64,000 nucleotides of DNA from Strigomonas culicis. Taxonomy: Eukaryota; Euglenozoa; Kinetoplastea; Trypanosomatida; Trypanosomatidae. Numbering within the stretch: the stretch's first letter is position 1; every line of letters begins with the position of its first letter. The position numbers and the translations under genes are program-made. Positions 38,895-46,413 of the stretch are shown piece after piece. Below the pieces are notes generated by a model, which was not told the DNA's origin, ran no database searches, and saw only the letters and a list, made by a program, of their open reading frames with translations. Where the stretch lies: NCBI GenBank assembly GCA_000482145.1, contig AUXH01000008.1, positions 29,308 through 93,307 on the forward strand, given 5' to 3'.

Positions 38895-41800
38895 ATGTCC
38901 ATTTTCGCAGGACTCTCCCTGAAGGAGATTTACATAAAACGATGTAAAGAGCTCAAGTGCAAGGCCAACTCGGAGGTCTGCCACGTGTTGCCTTCCACAC
39001 CGAACGACTTTGACTCCCTTTTTTTTCTTGACGTGTCCAAGAACTTCCTAGGCGCCAAGGGAATTATCCCGCTGCTGGACGTCATGATCTGTGCGAGACG
39101 GCTCCACACGGTTGACTTCCGCGGGCAGAACATCACACAGAAGGAGACGGTGGACCGCATCTGCCAAGTCGTGCTGCGACACCCGAACATCCTGCGCGTC
39201 AACCTGTCCAACAACCCGATCAGCATTGCCGCCGCCTCCTCGCTGCTGGACCTGGTGCACGCCAAGCCGAACATTGAGTACATTGGGCTTGAGGAGACGG
39301 AGGTGCGCGACGTGATGGCGGAGAAGATACGCGTGCAGACCGAAAAGAATAGCGAACTCAAGCGCCGCAAGCGGCTCGGCGGGGCGACGCACCGCATGAG
39401 CGAGGCCAGCCGGGTGCGCAAGGCCATCGACTCCATGTACCCCGCCGCTGCCTCGAACGTCAGTGACGAGGGCGGCATCTTGCCCCCGTCGAACAGCCAC
39501 CTCAGCGGGACGCGCCGGCCGGAGGACCTGCGCACGCCATCGGTCGTTTCCATCGCCAATCGCGTCCCGCTCCTGGAGGTGAAGGCGGCGCTCGAGCTCT
39601 TCCCGACCACCATCCACGAGTACCTCTTTGATGAGAACCCGCTGGATTACGTGGCCGGGGTCTGTCGCCAGAATAACAGCTGGTTCTTCGATACCCAGTT
39701 CGCCGCATCCGACGAGTCCCTCCAGTACGAGGCGAATACGCGCTACCGCGTCGCACAGTGGAAGCGCATAGGCGAGGTGTACCCGACACACTACCTCTTC
39801 CCGCCCACCGTGGCGAACGACGCGAGCACCACAGACTACGACCTCCCCACGCGCATGCACCCCGGCACCTCGTGGCTCTTCACCTGTGCCCACGCCGCAC
39901 TGCCCACGCTCAAGGATCTGCAGACGATCATACTGGCCCCACGCACGGTGCATGGCGCGGCGGCGCATCACAACTCGGAAGGCATCTACGCCGTTCTCTT
40001 CTTCATCGACGGTGCGTGGCGCTATGTGCTGGTGGATGACTTCATCCCCGTGAACCACGAGGACGAGCCCATCTTCTGCCACCCCATCTTGTCGACGAAG
40101 GACCGCAAGCGGCTGCACACCACCAGCTCGCTGCACGCCCGCTGGACGAGCCGCACGGCGGCCGCGGCCTCCTCCGGGGCCCTGGTCGACCGCTCCGAGC
40201 TCGAGTACTACGTGTGGCCCTGCATCCTCGAGAAGGCCGTCGCGAAGCTGCACGGCGGCTACCACACCATCGAGAGGCACCATGACCGCAAGCAGTCCGT
40301 GCTGCAGGTGGGGCCGCGCGACGTGGCGGAGGGGAAGCTGCGGAACGAGCTCGGCCGCCCGTCCTCGTGCGCCCGCACGCTGGCGGACCTGTCGCGCGGC
40401 GTCGCGATCGAGCGCGCCGTGCACACGGCGGACTTCGATGCGCACGAGTGGTGGGGCATCCTTTCCAACACGCTGCAGGGCACGCCTGCGTGCTGCTCGA
40501 TCGTCGTCGGGGTGAGCCGCGACGCCGCGCACGTGCTCCCGGGCGTGGAGCCGATCCACACCTACGAGCTCCTGCAGACGGTGGACATGCATGGCATCCA
40601 CCTCGTGGAGCTCGCGAAGAGCTGCATGGACGCCCCGGGCATCCACTGGCGCGGGGACTGGTCCGAGATCTCGCCGCTGTGGCAGCAGAACCCGGACGTG
40701 GAGCGGCATGTGTACTCCCTCCGGGAGGAGAAGGGGCGCCGCACGACGCTGGCGCGCAACCTCACCACGAGCGCCTCCGCGACCACGCAGTCGATGGACG
40801 CGAGTGGGACGAGCAGTGAGGGGCGTGAGGTGAGCAGCACTGGCGCAGGTCCGAGCACGGGTGTGTCTGCCCAGAAGGCGCCCGAGTCCACCGCGGGGGA
40901 GGGCTTTGTGATCAAGCTGGCTTCCAACCACAGCACGACCCAAAAGGCGTCCTTCTGGATGTCCTACAGGGACTTCCTGCGGTCCTTCGACGAGATCCAT
41001 CTGTGCCGGTGCTTCGCCGAGCCGTGGCAGGAGCGGCTGCTCACGGGCGAGTGGAACCTGCACACGGCCGGCGGCGTCTCGAGTGCCGGGGCGTGGTACC
41101 GCAATCCGCACTACCACCTCCGCGTCGTGGACCAGAAACCCTTCTTCATCAACGTGGCCCTGCCGGACGACCGCTTCTACTCGGAGGATGTGGGCGGGTT
41201 CGGCTACCACCTCGTCCAGGATGACCGGTATCCGCTGTTTCTGGAGGAGAAGCGCAATGCGACGAACATCCTCTTTAGCACCGCTTTCGATCCGTCGGCG
41301 CACTCCATCTCGTTTGAGGGTGTGCTGGCCGCCTCCGACGTGTACTGGCTCGTGCCGAGCTGCCTCAAGTCCGGCACCTGCAGTCCGTTTTTCATACGGC
41401 TCTTCTCGGAGGCCGGCTTCGCCATGACGGAGGAGCGGCTCGAGGACCACTGGGCGATGCAAACCGCGGAGCAGGAGGTCGCGGCGGCGGGGCCCTTCAT
41501 GATGGGCGAGGACAACGCACAGCTGAGCCTGCTGGTGGGCGCCGCCGGGCGCAAAGGCTCTCAGACGGACGTGGAGCCGGGCGCCATTGGGAGCGCCTTC
41601 ACCTCCCCGAAGAAGGACAGGTCCATCAACACGCGGGACAGCTCCGACCACTCCAGCACCGGAAAGGGAAACCTCGTAGAGTTTCTGAAGGAGAGCTGCG
41701 CGGTGGGCAGCTCCTCTGGCAGTCAGACGAGCGTGCAGGGGCGACTCGTGCTGCGCGCCACGAGCGTGCCGCTCACCGCGGGCGAGCTCGACCAATCCAC

Positions 41801-42593
41801 GGACTCGGAGAGCAAGGGGGCCGGGCGCACGGGGTCGCCCACCAAGTGCCAGACGACGTCGTTGGCGCTTTTCCTGACAGAGGGTGCCACCACCCGTCTG
41901 AACGACGAGAGTGTCGTCCCGACACGTGTGCTGGGACAGCTGGACGACGTGCTCTTCGCGAGCACCCCCCACGTGCGCGGCCACACGGTCTTCCTCACCC
42001 ACGCCCCGATCGCGGCGGACGAGCTCTACAACGTGGTTTGCTGTCTGCAGCCGGAAGGCGCGCGCGCGCTCGTGCGCTTCACGCTGTGGTGCACCGCCGG
42101 CCTCGCGCTGCATACCGTGGCGCTGCCCACGCTCCGCAAGTGCGACCTCGTGTGTGAGTGGCAGGTCGGCAGCTGCTCCTACTACGAGAGCACGAGGGAG
42201 CAGCCGCAGGTGGAGCTCACCGGCTTTCCGTCGAACGACTCTATTGTCGTCCGCATGGATCTCGAGGAGTCCACGGCGGCCAACGCCTCCATCATGCTGA
42301 CCGTGCTGATGAACACGCAGATTGGGGAGCCGTGGAACGGGCGCCTCGTGAAGGAGCATGTTCTCGCGCAGTCCGAGTACGTGCAGGAGCCATGGGTGCA
42401 GTGCATCGCGGAGATCGAGGAAGAGGCGGTCGATGAGCTGTTTGAGTCCATTCTGGTGATCCCTTGCCTGCAGCCCGTCGGGTCCCTGGGCCGCTGCCGT
42501 ATTACGATTTCGTCCCTCTCCGGACAGGCGCAGGCGCGACTGCTGCGTTGGGTTCCGCCGGCACCGACACAGAAACTGTCGGAGACGATATAG
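38895..42593 (+). CDS. Calpain-like protein with N-terminal leucine-rich repeats, catalytically degenerate
   Basis: A 1232-residue member of the trypanosomatid calpain-like group. Residues about 39-142 form ribonuclease-inhibitor-type leucine-rich repeats ('LDVSKNFLGAKGIIPLLD', 'LRVNLSNNPISIAAASSLLDLV'). The peptidase C2 core (about 249-599) is recognisable by 'NPLDYVAGVCRQNNSWFFDTQF', the 'YRVAQWKRIGEVYP' segment and 'WRGDWSEISPLW'. The active-site Cys motif (normally QGxxGDCW) is H-P-G-T-S-W, with Ser326 in place of Cys and no oxyanion Gln. His555 is in the expected place, but the Asn of 'RNPWG' is replaced by 'AKSC'. So no cysteine-protease activity is expected. C-terminal beta-sandwich (calpain C2L) modules follow at about 666-842, 950-1090 and 1093-1222. 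Such proteins in trypanosomatids are mainly cytoskeletal or membrane-associated. Function unknown. Confidence 0.92.
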   Translation: MSIFAGLSLKEIYIKRCKELKCKANSEVCHVLPSTPNDFDSLFFLDVSKNFLGAKGIIPLLDVMICARRLHTVDFRGQNITQKETVDRICQVVLRHPNILRVNLSNNPISIAAASSLLDLVHAKPNIEYIGLEETEVRDVMAEKIRVQTEKNSELKRRKRLGGATHRMSEASRVRKAIDSMYPAAASNVSDEGGILPPSNSHLSGTRRPEDLRTPSVVSIANRVPLLEVKAALELFPTTIHEYLFDENPLDYVAGVCRQNNSWFFDTQFAASDESLQYEANTRYRVAQWKRIGEVYPTHYLFPPTVANDASTTDYDLPTRMHPGTSWLFTCAHAALPTLKDLQTIILAPRTVHGAAAHHNSEGIYAVLFFIDGAWRYVLVDDFIPVNHEDEPIFCHPILSTKDRKRLHTTSSLHARWTSRTAAAASSGALVDRSELEYYVWPCILEKAVAKLHGGYHTIERHHDRKQSVLQVGPRDVAEGKLRNELGRPSSCARTLADLSRGVAIERAVHTADFDAHEWWGILSNTLQGTPACCSIVVGVSRDAAHVLPGVEPIHTYELLQTVDMHGIHLVELAKSCMDAPGIHWRGDWSEISPLWQQNPDVERHVYSLREEKGRRTTLARNLTTSASATTQSMDASGTSSEGREVSSTGAGPSTGVSAQKAPESTAGEGFVIKLASNHSTTQKASFWMSYRDFLRSFDEIHLCRCFAEPWQERLLTGEWNLHTAGGVSSAGAWYRNPHYHLRVVDQKPFFINVALPDDRFYSEDVGGFGYHLVQDDRYPLFLEEKRNATNILFSTAFDPSAHSISFEGVLAASDVYWLVPSCLKSGTCSPFFIRLFSEAGFAMTEERLEDHWAMQTAEQEVAAAGPFMMGEDNAQLSLLVGAAGRKGSQTDVEPGAIGSAFTSPKKDRSINTRDSSDHSSTGKGNLVEFLKESCAVGSSSGSQTSVQGRLVLRATSVPLTAGELDQSTDSESKGAGRTGSPTKCQTTSLALFLTEGATTRLNDESVVPTRVLGQLDDVLFASTPHVRGHTVFLTHAPIAADELYNVVCCLQPEGARALVRFTLWCTAGLALHTVALPTLRKCDLVCEWQVGSCSYYESTREQPQVELTGFPSNDSIVVRMDLEESTAANASIMLTVLMNTQIGEPWNGRLVKEHVLAQSEYVQEPWVQCIAEIEEEAVDELFESILVIPCLQPVGSLGRCRITISSLSGQAQARLLRWVPPAPTQKLSETI

Positions 42594-42909
42594 GGACGTA
42601 GATGTATAGAAACTCTTGTACACTTGAAACAGTTTATTATCTTTGTTGAAGGTGGTGGTCGCTTTTCCGCCCTGTACAGCGAACTCTTGTTCTCTGGCAG
42701 CTAGGATGTACTTGATGCGTGACTCTGCTTTACATGGACGTGATGTTCCCTCTTCACGTAGCTTCTCTCTTTCTCTCCCTGTTGTGGTTCTTTTCTTTCA
42801 CTGTTAGTTGCTCTCCTTTTTTTTTACCTATACAGCGAGCATTCTATATCCCTTGCTCCTTGGTGTACGTTTGAAATTATTGTTTGCCTTTTCATACGAC
42901 GGGGAAAGG
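42594..42909 (+). other. Intergenic region with splice acceptor
   Basis: The tract 42808-42828 followed by AG 42834-42835 is the probable acceptor for the b561 gene. Coding frame upstream of 42910 lacks an ATG. Nothing else is seen. Confidence 0.5.
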
Positions 42910-43578
42910 ATGCGTGAGTGGTCCACGATGCACATGAGAGAGATCCCGCAGGTGGAGCCGCCGGCGCTGGTGCTCACACCGCAGAAGGCCATACAGTGTC
43001 TCAGGGGGATGTGCATGCTGGCCTTCGTCGCCATGATGTCTGTCCAGTTGTTCACGAAGAACGGCGTCGCGCAGCAGTTCCAGTTCCACCCCATCTGCAT
43101 GAGCGCCGCGGTGCTCATGGCGCTGCCCGAGATCCTGAACACCGTCGCGAACATGCGCTCCAAGCGGGATGCGCTGCCACAAGAGGAGCGAGTCCTTCGC
43201 CACCAGCTGGCTACCTTCGTGTTCGAGGTGCTCATCGGCGTCGGCTTCTATGCGGCGTACAGCTCCAAGCACGGGGAGGGCCATGCGCACTTTACCTCGC
43301 AGCACGGCATCCTTGGAGGTCTGTGTGGCGTGTGCGTTGTAGCGGAGGTGTGCCTTGGCGTCACGCTGCGGTTTGTGCTTGACGCAAAGAGCCCGTCGCG
43401 GCCGCTGGTAAAGCAGTTGCATGGTCTTTTCAGTGTGTTGATTACGGTCACGTCGATGCTCTGCTTCCTGGGTGGCATGATGTTCACCGAGTATGCGCAG
43501 GCTAATGTGCCTTGGATTGTACGTCAACTCACGATGCTGGGCGCGCTATCGGCGGTTGTTGGTGCGTACATGCCCTGA
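42910..43578 (+). CDS. Cytochrome b561-domain membrane protein
   Basis: A 222-residue integral membrane protein of the cytochrome b561 family (CYB561D1/D2-like size). The domain binds two b-type hemes and passes electrons across a membrane, often to ferric iron or from ascorbate. The four heme-ligand histidines are all at expected places: His60 (Q-F-H-P), His98 (R-H-Q), His132 (S-Q-H-G) and His171 (Q-L-H-G). His60 would pair with His132 and His98 with His171. Five to six hydrophobic segments are visible (about 30-50, 60-78, 100-117, 132-155, 172-192, 203-220). The start was set at the first ATG (42910); a second at 42928 would shorten it by six residues. The substrate is unknown. Trypanosomatids generally depend on imported heme or heme precursors, so heme must be supplied. 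Confidence 0.9.
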   Translation: MREWSTMHMREIPQVEPPALVLTPQKAIQCLRGMCMLAFVAMMSVQLFTKNGVAQQFQFHPICMSAAVLMALPEILNTVANMRSKRDALPQEERVLRHQLATFVFEVLIGVGFYAAYSSKHGEGHAHFTSQHGILGGLCGVCVVAEVCLGVTLRFVLDAKSPSRPLVKQLHGLFSVLITVTSMLCFLGGMMFTEYAQANVPWIVRQLTMLGALSAVVGAYMP

Positions 43579-44883
43579 AGAAGTCTGCTCTCTTGGCAGA
43601 GATGCAGGTGATATGTGTAACTATCTTGTACTTTAACCAGTTAGAAGTAGGAGGAAAGGAAGAGTCAAGTCATTAGCTTCGCTGATGCATGCCGTATTAC
43701 ATATACCCTGCTCAGGCGCTCGGTCGCGCCGGGTGATAAAGTAAAGGATTGTGGCTGGGACCTGCTGACTCGCAGGTCATACATGCTCAGTAGAGGGCAC
43801 AGGGGAAAAAACCTCATTGGTGAAAAAAGCCCCCGTGCGGAAAAAATATGAAAAAAGAATTTCTGGATGGTATATGAGTAGGAAAATTACATAAAGGTGG
43901 GTACACAAAGATAACGAGTTTGTCCAAATTTCCGAGGAAATTGGGCGTTGGACATCCGCCACATGTGTGCTCACAAGTATTAATGAAAATAATTAGTGGA
44001 GAAAAAAATCGTTTTAGATTTTGCCGTAAAACAAGGGATTTTGCGTTTAATTAAAGTTTGCTTCAATTGTTTACCAACCTTTTGTCCGCTCCCGTAGGAG
44101 GGTAAGGCCAAAAGAGGGGATGGTGGGTGGGTCAAAAAAGTTTGGTTTGAAAAACTTACGAAAAAACTGGGAAAGAATTGATTTACCTATAAGTAGATAC
44201 AGAAGTGGGGGTACATTATATAGGTATGTTTCTTCTTCACATTGATCTCACCGGATGAGAGTAATTATCAAAACACCACTAATTTTTCCTCTTATTTCAC
44301 TGATCTATCTCTGTCGGGTCCTATATCACCCCCTTTCCTGCTACCGCAAGAAGGCAACGTGACCATGTTACGATTAGCGTAATTGTCACACACGTAGGCT
44401 GCCTGCTTCCTTATCCTTCCTTTATTACATCATCTAATTCTATTGAATTATACACATATCTATAAATAGCATTCATGCTATCCACTTTTACTCCTTAATG
44501 TACCACTTACTACCGCATTCAATTCTCTTTTTTTTTCATAGTGACACCGCAGTGTGAGGTTTTCGTTGTGCAGTTTGGTATCTGATATTTCCCTTTTGTG
44601 TTTTCCCGCTCTGCCTCTGTGTTAACGATCTGTTTACAGCAATACTGGATGCTCTTTGTCTTCCCTTTCGCTCTAGAATCACCGTCTTGTTGTTTTTTAT
44701 CGTTATCTTACTTATCTAATTATTTACTTTTTTTTTTGAGGCTTTGAACGCTTTTAAAACTCCCTTGTTTACAAAACGAAATATTCGCAATACCATTCTT
44801 TGTTTTAGAGTGACTCCACAAAAAACTTCTTTTCACACAAACGCACACACACACACAAAAAAAAAATACTAACGAAGTCCTAG
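43579..44883. other. 1.3-kb gene-free region with atypical composition
   Basis: The longest gap in the plus-strand cluster. The left part (about 43680-44230) is unlike other gaps: purine-rich on the plus strand, with runs of G and A such as 'GGGGAAAAAACC' and 'GAAAAAAGCCCCC', and it lacks long pyrimidine tracts. It opens with a GC-rich structured segment (43700-43800). The right part (44230-44883) returns to the normal T-rich style. No long reading frame with plausible codon use is present on either strand. The splice acceptor for the next gene is not obvious; the bases directly before 44884 include an A-run (44861-44869). Confidence 0.5.
43704..43800 (+). repeat. Possible remnant of a trypanosomatid retroposon 5' signature (SIDER/L1Tc-like)
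   Basis: The plus strand reads CCCTGCTCAGGCGC from 43706, which I remember as similar to the 5' end of L1Tc/NARTc/ingi-type elements. Two perfect hairpins follow: GGCGC (43715-43719) with GCGCC (43726-43730), and GACCTGC (43759-43765) with GCAGGTC (43772-43778). ACCC (43705-43708) can pair with GGGT (43731-43734) and TGCTC (43709-43713) with GGGCA (43795-43799). This nested order is that of hepatitis-delta-virus-like ribozymes, which occur in the L1Tc 5' end. The element, if real, is degenerate: no retroposon coding region follows and connecting loops are longer than usual. Low confidence. Confidence 0.25.
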
Positions 44884-46152
44884 ATGCAGAGAATTGATTA
44901 TCTGGTGATTGGCGGTGGCGTGGTGGGCCTTGCCATCGGTGCGGCGTTGGCACCGTTCGGTAGCACCGCTGTTCTCGAGCGCCGCGCCCATCCGATCGAA
45001 GAGACCTCTGCGCGCAACAGTGGGGTGGTCCACGGGGGCCTGTACTACCCCGCTGATTCGCTGAAGCTCCAGCTGTGCCTGCGCGGCAACGAAGCCATCT
45101 GGCGGTTGCAGGAGCGGTTCCCTTCCGCCATCGCCGCGAAGCGCATCGGCAAGTGGATTGGGACGTGTGACCCATCGGAGGAGCCCGCGCTGCAGAAGCT
45201 GATTGACAACATGAAGGCGCGCGGCATCGACCACGAGATGATCAGCAAGGAGCGGATTCAGCAGGAGGAGCCGCTGCTCGCGATGCAAACGGTGGTCAAC
45301 TCGACAAACACCGGTATTGTCGACGTGCACTCGCTGCGCGACTTCTTTGTCTCGACGATGGAGGGGCAGGAGGACGGCTTTCTGTCCTGCTGCCAGGAGG
45401 CCACGCGGATCGACTTCTCGACGGAGGGCAAGCCGGCCCTCACGGTCACCATCCAGGACACGTCGCGCCCCTCCGGGGACGAGGACAGGCTGGAGGTGGC
45501 CAAGGCGGTCGTGTGCGCGCCGGGCTTGCACGCCAACACGCTGTGGTCGCGCCTCTACCACAACGGCCAGCCGACGCCCGTTGTGCAGCCGGCGAACCAC
45601 CGCCTGCACTTTTGCAAGGGCCGCTACGCCACGTACATGGGCAAGCCGCTGGTGAGCCGCCTCGTGTACCCCTGCCCGCAGCCGAAGCTGGTCGGGCTCG
45701 GCGTGCACAGCGTCGTCGACATGGACGGCCGCGTGAAGTTCGGCCCCGACACGATCTACGTGACGGACCCCACCGACTTCCACGTGGCCGACGGCGAGGC
45801 GGAGGAGGCCGCCTTCCTCGACAGCCAGTGGCAGGCCATCCGCCGCTACCTCCCGTCCATCGAGCGCAGCCGCCTCGCACCGGACTTCGCGGGCATCCGT
45901 CCGAAGCTGTCCGCCGCTGGGGAGCCGGCGCGGGACTTCCTCCTGGACGAGATCACCGCGGTGGGTGCCGACGGCGCGCCGGAGGTGACGGGCCTCACGG
46001 GAAGGTGGGAGGGTCAGGAGGGCCCCCGCCTCGTGATGCTGAACGGCATCGAGTCCCCTGGACTGACGTCGAGCCCGGCGATCGGCGACTATGTCGCGCA
46101 GAGCCTGCTGCCGCCCGACGTCTACGCGCAGCACAAGCCAGCGTGGGTATAA
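44884..46152 (+). CDS. L2HGDH: L-2-hydroxyglutarate dehydrogenase-like FAD oxidoreductase
   Basis: A 422-residue DAO-family flavoprotein, the same size as bacterial LhgO and shorter than the human L2HGDH precursor (463). It should oxidise L-2-hydroxyglutarate to 2-oxoglutarate, a repair reaction for a side product of malate dehydrogenase. The N-terminal dinucleotide-binding motif V-I-G-G-G-V-V-G lies at residues 8-15. Family motifs 'SARNSGVVHGGLYYP', 'FCKGRYATYMG' (in place of 'Y.G.Y'), 'GLGVHSVVDMDGRVKFGPDTIY', 'DFAGIRPKL' and 'LNGIESPGLTSSPAIGDYV' occur in order. The very N-terminus (MQRIDYLVIG) leaves no room for a mitochondrial presequence, so the protein may be cytosolic unless a longer form exists. 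Confidence 0.93.
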   Translation: MQRIDYLVIGGGVVGLAIGAALAPFGSTAVLERRAHPIEETSARNSGVVHGGLYYPADSLKLQLCLRGNEAIWRLQERFPSAIAAKRIGKWIGTCDPSEEPALQKLIDNMKARGIDHEMISKERIQQEEPLLAMQTVVNSTNTGIVDVHSLRDFFVSTMEGQEDGFLSCCQEATRIDFSTEGKPALTVTIQDTSRPSGDEDRLEVAKAVVCAPGLHANTLWSRLYHNGQPTPVVQPANHRLHFCKGRYATYMGKPLVSRLVYPCPQPKLVGLGVHSVVDMDGRVKFGPDTIYVTDPTDFHVADGEAEEAAFLDSQWQAIRRYLPSIERSRLAPDFAGIRPKLSAAGEPARDFLLDEITAVGADGAPEVTGLTGRWEGQEGPRLVMLNGIESPGLTSSPAIGDYVAQSLLPPDVYAQHKPAWV

Positions 46153-46413
46153 TCCACGCCGGAGATATGCCTTTTTCTCCTTTCCTTTTTCTTTCTTCGC
46201 GAACCTTACCGGAGTCCAATCAAATTTTTCTCTTGTTCTTTTTATCATCCATGATTCAATGAGGTGTCCTGCTTTTTTTATGCTTGTCCGACGTTACGGT
46301 GCTCTTTGTTTGGTCTGACTCCTGTGCCATATATCTTCGTTCTATATTCCTCTCCTACTTGTGGTTTAGGAAATTCTTGCGCAAAGCATTGTCTTTCGTT
46401 CCTCCTGTTGTGC
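46153..46413 (+). other. Intergenic region
   Basis: A 260-base pyrimidine-rich gap. Tracts 46169-46197 and 46223-46245 come before the next gene. AG 46261-46262 or 46370-46371 could be the acceptor. The open frame from 46264 has no ATG before 46414. Confidence 0.4.

Noticed and set aside
39048..42623. 1191-codon open frame on the minus strand, fully antisense to the calpain-like gene
   Set aside because: The plus-strand protein has recognised domains across the whole stretch. Long antisense frames are expected in GC-rich coding DNA, where stop codons are rare in other frames. The translation is Arg/Ala/His-rich with no domains.
43759..43778. Anticodon-arm-like hairpin (GACCTGC/GCAGGTC) as part of a tRNA
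   Set aside because: The loop has six bases instead of seven, and neither A-box nor B-box motifs nor an acceptor stem is present around it.
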